Positions 47,901 through 59,559 of a DNA stretch of 64,000 nt are shown in pieces (position 1 is the stretch's first letter; the number at the start of each line of letters is the position of its first letter). This DNA comes from Acanthaster planci (Eukaryota > Echinodermata > Asteroidea > Valvatida > Acanthasteridae): positions 122,001 to 186,000 of the forward strand of contig NW_019091462.1 in the NCBI RefSeq assembly GCF_001949145.1, read 5' to 3'. Made by a program: the position numbers and the translations under genes. The notes beneath the pieces are model-generated. The model saw nothing but the letters and a program-made list of their open reading frames with translations, searched no databases and had not been told where the DNA came from.

Positions 47901-50900
47901 GGTGAACCAGTATCCAAGCCCTCTTTCTCCGATGGCCTACTAAGCCCTCTTTGTCTCTTGAAATTTTTGGACAGTCTCTCAGTTAGGCTCATTATCTGCC
48001 CAAAAGAATTGTCTGGTGAATCCAAGACACTGTTGTTAACTGTAATAGTCTGCTCAACAGATTGTGTGGCTTTGAATGAATCGTGAGCAAAATTTGGGGT
48101 TTCCAAGTCACAACGTGATGGTGAAATTGGTATCTCCAATTCCGTCTCTTTCATAGGGGATGAAATTATATCCTTTCTGCAATTCAGAGCATATAGATCA
48201 CAGGAAGAATTCGATTCAGAATCGCTGACTGCCACCATGCTGATCTTCTCTGCTGACTTTAATGAGGCTTTGAACTGATTCTCTTTTGGGGGAGGGGTCA
48301 AAAGCCATTTCATGGGTTGGAGGGTTTCTGAATAACATTGAAATGGTGAGAATGGTTTGTCCAGGTCGTCAGTGTTGTCTTTTGGAATTGGAGATGAAGG
48401 TTCATGAGAAGTGTCATTAGCCAAGTCATCAACATCACTTGACACAGATGATGCATTTTCAAATGTGTCTGAATTGAAGACATCTGTCACATTCTCATCT
48501 GCTTTCAACACTGTCTCACTTGATATTTGCAGGCATTCCTCATGTTTACTGTCACTTACTGGGTCCCTGTCATTCAATTCCACAGCTACCTCACTTCCTT
48601 GTAGGTTTCTTGTAGGCTCAACAAGATAACTCTGTGCTATCACATTTGACTCTGACACACCGTTATTCAAGTCAAGGCCCTTTTCATAATCTATCTTTCC
48701 CCCTTCCTTTGAGATGTCAGTGCTGTAAATACTGTTCCCCCTTTCAACACACTTGGGATTTTCTGCCAGAGCACTGCAAGGACTGGCAAACAAATCAGAG
48801 GGAACCCTGCAGTTGGCGTTAGCTTGTGGGTTGCTTTTGGATGAAGAGCGGTAGTCATGGTCAGGGCCTTTGACACCGTTTTCCTTGTCCGATGAGGAGC
48901 TGGTATCCTTCTTTGATTTCCGAGGTACTTTCTTGGAGCTATTTCTGACTGACTTTTTCTTATTCCTGTGACCTGAATTTTCAGATGGCTGCAATATAAC
49001 AATGGTTGTCATTAAGAAGGGTGACTTTTTGGGGGGGTGGTGGTCATTCATCATTAAAGGGATTATAAGTGTTATGTACTAAGGCATTAAAACAAATGAA
49101 AAATTGAACTAAACAATTCAGCAGTGTTATACTTTACACTTAGCCCTGTAAATAAACCCGAACTTATAATAGAATACTGAATATTTTTTCAAAAGCCAAA
49201 CAGCATTTTACCAAGCCATTTGGACCTTGCCACACAGTACATGTGCATCAGGACTGAGTTTGCCTCTACAGCTACATGTACGCTGAAACTTAAAACATTA
49301 TTTCTAGGCTGCAAAGTTCTTAGAGATTTAACACAATTACACCCAAAAAGGACAGACAGTAACAATGAACAAAAGAAGTGAATTTAATCACTTTTAATAG
49401 CTCATCTGTTCATCATGCAAATAGAAAAATGTAAGCCTCTATATCATACATACATGTAACATGTACACAGATTAGGGTCTTGGAGACCATCAAACAATGC
49501 TCAGATGTTGGAGATTGGTGGAATGGACTCTTCTAATCCAATGGACAATCCATACTTTTTGGATCCCACAGAGCCACTTGTAACATTTATACCAAACTGG
49601 AAAGACGTTAAATTTTCATGTTTTCAAGCAACATGTTCTCCAAAATATCTCCTCAATCCTTCAGTTGTGTATCAGGAAGATTTCTTGATACTGCAAAGAT
49701 ATTTCTGACAGATTCGCACTTTGTACATGTTGTAATCCAGAGCCGTAAAAAAAAAAGACAGGAAATAAATACTATTGTAGGGAAATATTAGTGATGTACA
49801 TACATATATAGAACTCTTCCCTGGATGTACAATGAACATGTAGATCACCAAACTGCCAATAATACATTGTGTTACATATACGTGTATATACATACATGTG
49901 CATGTATTGTTGAAATACACTAACTTTTCCATCTAGTGCCTTGCGCCTTGAGGGATTAATTTTTTTGTTCACATTTCACAGGTAAAATTTTATCAAGCTC
50001 TAAAAATTCCCATTAATAAATCTTGAAGTACCCACTACAAATTTCCGAGGAAATTTTATTTTGGCCTGATTTTTCAAGCTTTTTTTGTTTTGCAGTGCAA
50101 AATGAACTCTTTCAAAATGCCCCCATTGTGAAAAGATGAGTTTCTTACAAACTTGCATTTGGGTGTGTGAGTGGGCGTAACTTTGAAGAACCTCTTAAAT
50201 GTTGGTGTAGCATCTTTAGAGATTTGTTCAAGTCTGTGATGTGTGCCACATTAGGGAATATTCAGCTGAATTTGTGCCCTATTTCCAGGTGGCACCCTTT
50301 TTAAATTTCAGATTGAATTTCTTGACACTGAAATTGAAACAACGCACATGTACATTATGAAGGTAAATAATACCAGTAATACCAAATTCTAGATGTCTGG
50401 CAACACTGCATGAGGAAAGTCAGGGAAAACATCAAACATATTGTCAAAGTGGGCCATGCCAGGAAACTCTGCTCTACGACCATGATGACTACTGAAAGCA
50501 GGCCTAATGCAACATTAGGATATGAGAGACTTTGAGGCACTTGGTGCTGGCGGTAAGCATGCTGGTCCTACCTCCAGAACTGTGGAGTTCATCGTCCACT
50601 GAGCTTCTGATGAACCCCACAGTTCGGGGGTAGGCCTATGGGACAGCGCGGACATCTCTCGCAAATTCTCGCAAAATGGCAGGTACTATGCCCGTGAAAA
50701 CAGTGACCATGGTGATCGTGATGTACGCACACACCAGCCAGTCCGAGGATCAGGTTAAACATCTTTTCTTTGAACAGTAGGCCTACGTACGTGCACACTC
50801 GTTGAAGTTGTTTTCATTAGCGCAGTGTGGTTGTTACCCGCAATTTTGTGAAACTCCTGGATGTTCACAATGCCCCATATACAGGTCCTTTTATTTATCA

Positions 50901-51682
50901 ATTCTGATCATGCACGCGTTGTTCTGACATGTCTGAGCACAAACAATACTGTGAAAATGGACCGGTACATCTGCTGCTACTAGTGCCTATGTCTCAAAGG
51001 GCCTGTTTGTTTCATATGGATCTGGATCGCAATTAGTGATCCCAGGGCTGGATTGCGTATCCATCATCATGAGGGTGCTGCATGTTCAACTGGGGCCAAT
51101 TTCATGGAACTGCTTAAGCACAAAATTTGCTTAAGCATGAAAAAACCTTGCTTAATAAACAAAGGTTACCAGCTCAAACTCTATGTGATTGTCATGCTAA
51201 CCAAATGACAAGTACTAGCCTAGGCCAAAATACCATTCCAAACAATACACATTACCAGAAGTTTTGGCTGGTTACCTGATTTGTCAAGCAAGGTTTTTTC
51301 GCGCTTAAACAAATTTTTCGCTTAAGCAGCACTAAGTATGATTGAAATTAGCCCCTGGTGTCACTGCCAGTGAACCACAACAGATCAATCATGTCAATGA
51401 TCAGATGATCGTGATCTGGATCCATGTGAAACAAACAGGCTGGGCCCATCGTCTCCTGCTGTCAGACTGCCACCATACAGTAGGCCTAGTCAGCATTACT
51501 ATTGTGCAGGTGTGCACAAAACCTTCCTCCATGCTTGACCCAACAATAAACATGTTCACCTTGCGGAATCTTGTTTTCAGTTTCACATCTTTTTCTTGAA
51601 CATGTTGAATGTTTTGCCAGCCAAGCTTCTTAGAAACACGCCCAAGCAATTCTTCTAGATCACTTTCTTCGTCCGAGGCCAT
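41912..51682 (-). CDS. GCNA: GCNA: SprT-like protease with zinc ribbon and HMG box, complete coding region
   Basis: Ten exons in order: 51682-51560, 48988-47868, 47536-47458, 47330-47151, 46113-45981, 45609-45404, 44455-44320, 43758-43662, 42709-42602 and 42161-41912. The sum is 2433 nt, 810 codons plus stop, in phase throughout. GCNA is a germline nuclear protein that clears DNA-protein crosslinks and protects genome stability. The first 500 or so residues are acidic, Ser-rich and low complexity, with SUMO-interaction-like patches (MVAVSDSESNSS, LPEFSDSDDADD). The SprT-like domain follows, with metalloprotease motif HELCH in exon 8 and a third ligand candidate in DGHGRFW. Next are a zinc ribbon (CVRC in exon 9, CTYC in exon 10) and an HMG-box-like end (RTPNKFALFVKENYGSMK). 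The exon 4 to 5 junction keeps phase only with a GC donor at 47150. Exon 1 is assigned by phase, donor and shared acidic character, so it is less certain than the rest. Confidence 0.9.
42945..43000 (-). repeat. tRNA-derived SINE fragment (minus strand)
   Basis: On the minus strand GAGCACTCATGCAGTAGAC resembles a degraded anticodon region and GGGTTCAAGTCCCAC is a near-consensus B box. It lies in GCNA intron 9, 20 bp from another dispersed repeat (43021-43250). No acceptor stem is apparent, so it is a retroposed fragment and not a tRNA gene. Confidence 0.5.
43021..43250 (-). repeat. Dispersed repeat related to the element in the ubinuclein intron
   Basis: On the minus strand this stretch reads TTAACCACTTCATGCCGGGG and then CATTTTTTCCATTTTCAAAA, TCCTTCAAATTCATC and TTTAACGGTCGTTTATAGCC. 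The last blocks recur nearly base for base at about 28940-29010 on the plus strand. The end motif TTAACC.CTTC..GCCGG is shared with the elements at 28835-29466 and 46754-47037, which defines a family. Confidence 0.65.
44652..45130. repeat. Inverted-repeat element with TAGGG ends and ATATTCGA arms, about 480 bp
   Basis: The left end TAGGGCTGTGCTGAATAT and the right end, reverse complement TAGGGTTGAGTCAATTTG, are weakly inverted. Both arms contain ATATTCGA/TCGAATATTTGAAT blocks. The AGGGCTG-type terminus and ATATTCG repeats are typical of hAT-like non-autonomous elements. It sits in GCNA intron 6. Flanking 8-mers are similar but not identical, so the duplication is unproven. Confidence 0.6.
46754..47037. 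repeat. Inverted-repeat element with TAACCCCTTC ends, about 285 bp, containing an assembly gap
   Basis: The left terminus TAACCCCTTCTTGACGGG and the right terminus, reverse complement TAACCCCTTCACGCCAGG, share the first 10 bp exactly and more beyond. It lies in GCNA intron 4. The interior holds a run of unknown bases (46861-46884), so the true length is uncertain. Terminal similarity links it to the TTAACCACTTCATGCCGG family at 43021-43250 and 28835-29466. Confidence 0.65.
46861..46884. other. Assembly gap of 24 unknown bases
   Basis: Twenty-four N in the middle of an inverted-repeat element. The gap probably reflects a hairpin or repeat that was hard to assemble. Open frames crossing it have no meaning. 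Confidence 0.98.
51092..51355. repeat. Inverted-repeat element rich in CTGCTTAAGCA, about 264 bp
   Basis: The left end GGGGCCAATTTCATGGAACT is followed by GCTTAAGCACAAAATTTGC. The right end, reverse complement GGGGCTAATTTCAATCATAC, is followed by GCTGCTTAAGCGAAAAATTT. The arms extend about 50 bp with internal CTTGCTTAA/TCAAGCAAGG repeats. Elements of this style are, as I recall, abundant in sea urchin and related genomes. It lies in GCNA intron 1. Confidence 0.7.
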
Positions 51683-52256
51683 TCCAAGATGCACTGTCTG
51701 TCTTGTTTTCGGGGGCACGGAGATCAAAACTCAGTAACACTAACAGACATGACACTGTTGACAAAACGAACATGAGGCCCAGTAAAAATTTCTTTCCCCG
51801 GCCCCGTCATTCCTGTTTATGCCACGGTTTATGCTGTGTATGTTTGACACCAGTTTTAATGGCCCGCCCCGCAATGCATCATGGGTATTGTTGTTCACAA
51901 TCTTTCGGCAACAAGCACGCATTTATATTAAAAAAATAAAAACCATAAAGAAATGTGACAAAAATAAATAAAGTACAACTAAAACTATATTTTAAAAGAA
52001 AACGGTGAAGCATTTTTTCATTAATTGAATAAACTTATTCATTCAATAAGTGAATGTTTAACCAAAAATTTCTATAGAGAAAAAAATTAGCATTGATGAT
52101 TGACAGATTATCGATACGATCAAAATAAAAACATGGATCCCGAAAGGTAGCAGTCCGTAGCTTGCATATGGAGTCCGGTTGGTCGGTATTTCACCGAGTT
52201 TATTTGAATTTACACGAATCATTCATTTGGCAGCGGTGGTTTAGATACCAGTAACA
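51683..52256. promoter_or_regulatory. Shared bidirectional promoter region of GCNA and PAN3
   Basis: The two start codons face away from each other with 574 bp between. The stretch GCATCATGGGTATTGTTGT (51876-51894) closely resembles the ZNF143/SBS motif common in bidirectional TATA-less promoters. It lies about 194 bp from the GCNA ATG. The part nearer PAN3 is AT-rich, with no clear TATA box in the usual position. The transcription starts themselves cannot be read from sequence. Confidence 0.55.
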
Positions 52257-52449
52257 ATGAATAGTGGCTCCACAGGGACCAAAAAGCCTGCGTTGTGTCG
52301 TTACTGGGCGGCCAAAAAGACTTGTTTTTACGGGAATGAATGTCAGTTTATGCACGCTGACCCCAATTCGCCCTACGGTCGGTCGCCCACTGCAGACAAC
52401 AACTCATTCGGTGGGGGGCACATCAGTCAAGACCTTGCAGCCATGGACC
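52257..52449 (+). CDS. PAN3: PAN3, first coding exon (PAN2-PAN3 deadenylase subunit), 3' partial
   Basis: ATG 52257 has A at -3 and opens 64 codons that end at a good donor (GACC|GTAAGT). PAN3 binds poly(A)-binding protein and PAN2 in the cytoplasm and brings the nuclease to mRNA poly(A) tails. The exon carries the family's N-terminal CCCH zinc finger: Cys14, Cys23, Cys29 and His33 (spacing C-X8-C-X5-C-X3-H) in CRYWAAKKTCFYGNECQFMH. The start MNSG is the same as in vertebrate PAN3. The pseudokinase and C-terminal domains were not found in the remaining 11.5 kb, so intron 1 runs past the window edge. Confidence 0.88.
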
Positions 52450-53442
52450 GTAAGTCTTGAAACAATCAATATTTCTTAATTCATTCTGTGTTGGAAAATT
52501 GCTTCCTCATGTTCACCTTTAGAGTAGACATGTTGAAAAAGAAAAAGTGAATAATAAATTCAGACTAAAAGTTGAAAGATTGGACATGAACATGATTATG
52601 GGAAGGACATGACCCCGTGGGCATGGCATAGCCTAGTATAAAAAGTAGTAAACCTAAAGGCCTGAACAAAAGGCATGATTGAAAGAGGAGGTCCTAAAAA
52701 GTCCAATTCAGCAGTGTGATTAACACCTAGAATTTTTTGGACCAATCTTATACTACATGTAGTGTTTGTGCAAGGTGTCAAGTGATTTCTTTGTATGAAA
52801 CTCTTTCCTAAAGGGATCTGGTTATCAGACTCAACATGCTCAAGGAAACGTAATTTGCTAAATTCATGTGGTCAGCATAATGTCATGTTGGACTGAGTCT
52901 GCTATATGGTGGCAAATGCCCCATTGCACTGCACTGTTATTTTGCATGTCATCCACCATAAATTTAAGTGCACCCTCACCTGCTCACCAGCAAAGAAGAG
53001 ACAGGGTGGTCGGAAGTTTTCAAGGAAGACTTATGCACGCATCCCACTCATGCTCGAAGACCACACATTCACACATGAAAAAGTCACGTATGTTCATTGC
53101 ATCCAGCACCAAACAATCAAATGCGTGCGCTAACCTTACGTACTGTATGTACATGTACCTAGTGTGGACTTGCGAACGAAAGATGTCCACACGATGCAGG
53201 AAGGGAAGACGTTCTGTGGACTTACGTTAACAGGATGTTGCCCCTTCTCTGAAAAAAAAGGTTGGAGGCATTTTAGGCTTAGGGTCATCTTGTAAAAGGA
53301 CGAAGAACAGTCTATGACATATTTCACACAACTCCAGCTGAAGTCTTGTTCCAAGTTCAAGAAAAGTGAGCATTTTCACCAAATTTCCTGAACTGCATGA
53401 AAACAAAAGAATGTCTAAACTAGGTATGTATCGTACAAGTAT

Positions 53443-53613
53443 GCGTGTGTTCGCATGTGATGGGTTCCCACTAAAGGACCATCCTTGCTACACGTACATG
53501 TTCATGTATGTAAAAGCATGACCTCTCTTGGTTTCTGCTCGGTGTGGATACAGAAATGTGGCAGAGCTCCTGGATATCGGACTGCAAGAATGGGATTTGG
53601 TGCACCAGCCTTT
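53443..53613. repeat. Direct repeat, copy 1
   Basis: It matches 55660-55833. The last 92 bp (from ACCTCTCTTGGTTTC to GTGCACCAGCC) are identical to 55741-55832. The first 75 bp are similar with several changes, notably in the TACATG run. The offset is exactly 2220 bp in the identical part. See copy 2 for interpretation. Confidence 0.85.
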
Positions 53614-54984
53614 TAATGCGAGATATTTTGACCATGTTGTGACTGAGGGACCTCTAGAGTAGTGGCGTTTAAGTCACATATTATGGTTGTGTTTTCCCAT
53701 TTTCGGTGTGGTACTACAAAGTGACAAATCCGAGTCTTTAATTTGGTTAGTTATTAGAAAGTTATAGATTTGCTGTTATGTGTTTTTGCCGGACCTGGTT
53801 ACAGGTCTCTATTACACAATGAACTTAGAAACAGAATTTCAAGACTTCATATCCTTTCCCCACATACTTTTGCTAGCAAACATAGCAAATTCCAATTCAT
53901 TTTGTGTTTTCATTAAAAAGATGATTGCATTCAGCTTGGGCAATTTTTAGGTCATGTAATTTTAAAAACTTGAGAAGCATGGTAGTTACTTACATGTACA
54001 TGTAGTAGTAAAATCTAGTATACAGCACTATCATTTGTAAGAGGACATGACCTTATTGTCCGCTGAAGCCATAAAATATTGTAGATTTTTTATAAGACAG
54101 TGTACATGCACCATACAGTGCTGTGGCACTATAAATGCATGACTTTATTGTTCTTTGTATGAGTAACAATGAAAGTAGCCTAGCCAGAAGTAATAATTTG
54201 TAGGGCTAGGTCCTTCAGGCTCAGACTACTACATGTACGTACAGTATTTTGGTAGTCCTGTAAGCCATACGATATGCTTGGCTGTTAGGGTTAAAGAAAG
54301 AGATGAAATACATGTACATACTATACTTGTTAAACATAACTAAAATCAGTGCAGTAATGCTTGATAGAGCAATGCTGCAGTAAAAGCAATACATACTATG
54401 TACATGTACATGTCCAACACAGCTTGTAGAATCATTGGCTTACTCACACTGACCAACTCACTACCCATGTATACAATTGATTTTTTTTTCAAAGTATTTA
54501 GAATGACCAACCAGCATCAAAGTTATACATTATGAAAATGTGGCATCATTGTTACTGCATCATGTCTGTGTAATGTGTACGTATATATATGTACATTATA
54601 TGTACTGGGCTCCATGTTATTTGATCATCAGTGATCATCATACATCATAGTACAGTATGTTCAAATTCTAGCGTGTCAAACTGTACCGGACAACTATTTA
54701 GTCCTTCAGGGATATGAGTCGTCTTATAATTTTGCCAACATACCGGTGCTTGCATCATACTTGGCTCGCAAGTATTTGTTGCTTACTTGATATCAATTAT
54801 TCGGTTACATTTTTATATGCAATTTATCAAAAATTCTTCTTGAAATACAGCTTCCTTTCAGATTCAGAAGGCTCAAAAGAATAGCCAAAAACTTTTAACC
54901 AAAGTCTCAAACATTCCCGAGCAAAAATACATGTACAATGAAAGGTTGTAGTAAACTAGATACATGTAGGTTTGTGGTAGCACT

Positions 54985-55656
54985 GTGTACTGTGTTGTTC
55001 TTTATGATTTTGATGGCTTCTCTGATGCGTTGTGGATGCCAGTGCCTGATGCTGGTGAGGAGTTTGGTGTTGCTCCAGTCGACCTTGTGGTCTTCGATGT
55101 GGGAGTGCTTGATGATGGCAAACTTGCTATATTCCCCTTTCCTGCCATGGGCTTTGTGTTCATTGAGTCTGGTAGGGAGGTCCCTGTTGGTCTCAACGAT
55201 GTACACTTTGCCACATTGGGAGGGGATCTTGTACACTCCAGGCTTGTGCAGTGGGTTGTGCTGGTCCTTGTGGGAAGTCGGCAGGTTCTCAGGGGGTTGT
55301 ATGGAACACTCAAATGCCATTCTTATGGAGGATGCACTGGATGTGATGGGAGGTACTACTTACATGTATATAGGTAGGGGAGGGTAATGGAACTAGGGGC
55401 CTTAACCAGTTGGCTTTGGGTATACAGTGTACATGTAGGAGACCCTTTGGCCGGGGGTGGATCTTGGGTCTTGAGTCCATTCCGCTGTAGTGCCGTGGAG
55501 ATGTGATGGAGTTCTTGGGTGAGGTGTTCCATTTGCACACATTGTGTGCTCTGCATACAAGGGCTCAGTTGACTTACGACTTGATCTCGGGGTGATGGAA
55601 GGACATGCTGTGGAGGTACCATATCTGCCGAGTATTTCCCGGAAACCTACCCACAC
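54985..55656 (-). pseudogene. Penelope-like retroelement remnant: end of reverse transcriptase plus GIY-YIG domain
   Basis: On the minus strand, around 55590-55460, SPCMQSTQCVQMEHLTQELH followed by HISTALQRNGL fits the region after the RT core of Penelope-like elements (C...E.L..EL.HI..AL..NG). ITLPYLY follows near 55390. After a break in frame comes a GIY-YIG endonuclease-like stretch with GVYKIPSQCGKVYIVETNRD, LPTRLNEHKAHGRKGEYSKF and DWSNTKLL (about 55245-55045). In active copies the second motif is usually YIG; here it is YIV. The stop in the ITLPYLY stretch, the frame change and the missing RT palm show a dead fragment. It lies in PAN3 intron 1, antisense to the gene. Confidence 0.75.
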
Positions 55657-55659
55657 AGA

Positions 55660-55833
55660 TGTGTGTTTGCATGTGATGGGTTCCCACTGAAGGTCCGTCC
55701 TTGCTGTATGTACATGTATGTATGCACATGTTAAAGCTTGACCTCTCTTGGTTTCTGCTCGGTGTGGATACAGAAATGTGGCAGAGCTCCTGGATATCGG
55801 ACTGCAAGAATGGGATTTGGTGCACCAGCCTTT
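55660..55833. repeat. Direct repeat, copy 2 (adjoins the Penelope-like remnant)
   Basis: This copy directly precedes the Penelope-like frames on the minus strand. Its minus-strand translation can be read as a degraded piece of the preceding RT part. The repeat may therefore be a duplicated internal fragment of the retroelement, or the long-terminal-type repeat that Penelope-like elements often carry. Identity over 92 bp suggests a recent duplication or an assembly duplicate. Confidence 0.8.
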
Positions 55834-58800
55834 CTAATGAAACACGGACAGAGCATACAGTCTGAAAAGTTGAGTACCACTGGTTCTTTTCAGAACCCTA
55901 CATACTCACAAAAGAGATCCATGATGCTACGGTGCTGCAAATCTCTCTAGTTTACATGTACTCGCTGCATGTACCTTCATCGTGAAAAGCTTCAAATCTC
56001 ATCAGAAAGGTTGTAGCTGAACCTACACGAACAATGGGGATGAGTGAAAAAATATTCTTCAAGACAACATGCTAGCTTTCTATTTTGTTAAACCTTGCAT
56101 GAAAATAAGTGGATGAAAGAACATTTATGATTAAAAAAGGAATAATGAATAATTAATTTAAAAAATACTTTTAATATTGTGGGCCTTAATCACACATTCT
56201 GGTAAAAATGTGTTTTACAGAGTATAAATTCCATTGAGTTTCGGTAGTACATGCTTTTCTTCACCTTTGGCATTAGATGAATATTATTTGAATCAGTAAG
56301 AGCCTGTCCAGTTGCTATCCTCATCAGCACAGAGTTAGAGTATTGTCATACACAAGAAGAAGAAGGCATTTACGTGTTTATGGAGATGCAGCATGTTCAG
56401 TGAAGCTGACCTGTGCACTGTAGGTGGTACATTATGCACATGTAGTACATGTGAATCTTAAAGATCAAATGCCTGAGGTGGCCCATGGGAGTCCTCAGTG
56501 TAGCCCCAAATATCAAGTTTGTTAATCTTTGAAAGGTCAAATGTGCCTGATACATAAATGTATGTGTAAAAAGAAGATTGGTGGTACTTTTTAAAGATGT
56601 CTTATCAGTAAGTTTCCTGAAAGTGGAGTTCATGCACAAAAATGACAGCCAGTTTATGTATACATTTTCTGCATACATACATTGAAGGAGGTCTCTTTTT
56701 CAGAATCCAGGTACTGGTAGATGGTACTCTCTGTAATGTCAGAAAATTCATTGCAGTACATGTAATTGTGAAGGATTCCAACTATTATTGATGCCTACTA
56801 ATAAATTTGTTTGTATCCAACTTGATGAAACAGCATTTGCACATACTGTACTTATACATTGTACATGTAACTCTCAAATTTAAATGCAAGTGTGGCATGA
56901 ACAGTAGTTATGTGGGAATTTCAAAGCAATCCACTCAGACTACACTGTCTCCCTTCCTGTCCAAATGTCAAGGGATAGAATGCAATAACCTTTACAAAAT
57001 TATAATCTAGACTGCTGTTCAAATTGCAAAAATTCCATATTCGTGCATGCCAAGATACATGTACATGATTTCATATAGATAACACCGTACCATTTCTTTT
57101 TTTTTAATTGTGAGACAATTTTTTCAGGCGTTTTTGGTTTTTCATGAAGAACCTCTCATTAAACACAACTGGTACTTTTTCCTTGCCTGTCCTTTGTGGT
57201 TTTAAAAAGTGTAAATTCTGCGGCTGTTACATATTGGGGCTATAAATTAGCAGCTCTCTGTGATGAGATATCTACAAATATTCCCTGTTACTGCCCAGTT
57301 ATAGTGTCCCAAATCCTTGTGGGCTGTACAGAATCCTGCCCTTAAGTAAGACCAGTATTGTTACACAGATTGAGCTTTGGAGAGATTGAGGGGAAAAGTC
57401 ATGGTGTGTCATAATTCAGGTATTACATGTGGGGTATGTGTCATCACAAATATGGATTGCTTGTTAGATGTGGGTTTGCATGTTCATCAATGGAGGGTAC
57501 TCACAGTGTTCAGCACTAAAGCCGGGAGGCATCGACTTACAATGGACAATGAAAGTATGTCAACATGAAGGCTATGGGGTATGATAATGTCACATTTTAC
57601 GTGTATCTGGAAAAGTCACCATTTGTATAATCTTGGAGAATTCAATCCAGATTTGATTTACAGCGAAGGTTTGATGTGACAACATTTGGGCCATCTGTGA
57701 GTGCATGGGAAAGCTGAGGGGAGGGGTGGGGAGAGATGCTGGTACAGAAAAAAGATCTTACTCTATCTCTTTACTGCCAGCAACTGTCCTCCCAACTCCA
57801 TCTCCTTTCCCCTGGTTTTCCCAAACCTCTACACTAGAACATTATCATTGTCACCTGGGTTGCCTTTGTCATTGTGAATGAAGGGACCTCTGAGGGTCTG
57901 TGCATCCAAAACTGTGTTCTCTCTCTTTTTTTTCCTGGGAGTGAGCATTAGTGTAAAACCACTGATCTGTGACATCTCCAGTATACAGAAGTTGTTGACA
58001 TAGCTGTGAATAGAATGAGTGCCTTCATTCAGCCAGAAATATTTGAGGTTACATGTTTGGCGACCACAAAAACGGTAGTGTGTAGTTAGTATGGCCCCAT
58101 ACATGTTGCAGGGTAACTGTAATACGTTTGACATCTGGTACCTACATGTATGATCACCTATAGAGCAAGGAACAGATTGCTCAGTCTATGGTTCCCCCAG
58201 CTCTGCAGGTGTATCAATTCAGTTAACACATGGGATTTCATGCTGTGGCACATGACGGAAGGGGGGGCCATGTTCCGGTCCTGTCTCCTATGACTACAGC
58301 TTTGAATGTTGATCAAAACAGGTCATGGTGAAGAACTGTAGCCTGTGTTCGATACATGTAAATGCTGTAGTCTCACTTGGGATACCACATAGCATGTTGG
58401 CAACATCCATTGCAACATAAAGTGATAAAAATATCTCTTGTAAGGGTATTTCTGAAGATATACCCCACATATGTTTGTTAAGATTGTTAGTTATGACATA
58501 CATGTTAAAGCCAAAAGTTCAAATTTTTTTTAAAAAGTGATGTTCAATCATTTTGTTCACAGAAGCCAGTACCAATCCTTCGTCTATCATTAACTGGTTT
58601 TTATTGACACCGTTAAAGTTAAACCTATTAACTAAACTATTTGAATATCAACTTGACTTTCGGTTAGATATGAATTGCTGTGACAGAATAAATCACTGCG
58701 TGAACCGGATTTAAGTTCTTAAATCTGGCTTTGAGAAACTTTTGCAAGTTATTGACCATCAGGGTGACCTAGAGTTCAGCACTGGCTTCACTTTTATGGG

Positions 58801-59559
58801 TTTCACATTCTTGTAAAACCTCAGGTGCAAGAATGTTTAGATTTTTTGTACTTGAATAGAGAAAATCCATGAATTTTCACTGCTCGAAAAAGGCCACTGC
58901 AAATTTGATTACATAAGATATTGAATAACATAATAATTCCACCAGACTTCTTGTTTCCATCGCAAAAGCTTGTAGGCATTCTGTCTACGGCCTTGAACAA
59001 TAAGCAAAACTAAGTTGATGAAGGAAACGTGTGCTTGAAAGAATGTCATTATAACTACATGTATGTGTTGTTGATTTGACAGTTGTGACAAGTTTTTATC
59101 CTAATTGATGCCCTTGGTTTCTGTAGCAACTGCATAAATTTCACCCTTTCGTTTTAGTTTTACAAGATTGCTTATTTCTTTTTGTACCGGTGGCAGGGAT
59201 ATTTTGTCATGTAGCTTTTCAATTGAAGAGTTGTTCCCGAACATCACCTTTAACCATAAACGTGCCATCTAACAAAGTATGAAGTCCATAATGATATATA
59301 GCACCATGCATGATGCATGCTGTACATGTATGCTGGCCTTACATGTGCAGTGGCAGTGCATTACGTGCCTCTTACACATCACAGTGCTCACTGTCTGTGC
59401 TCACGTTCTTACTCACTGAATGACTCACTGAAGAATAGACTTCTTGACACAAGCTGAAGGATTGCTAGTAATACGTCTTTGGCCAATTACCCCAGTCCTG
59501 TTTAGTGTGCAGGCGTGATCATGCAGGTGCAACAGAAGATCACCATGCATGCCTTGTGA

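Noticed and set aside
53225-53363. Minus-strand frame with LELCEICHRLFF and PKPKMPPTF
   Set aside because: It looks protein-like over about 45 residues, but no family, start context or splice partner could be identified.
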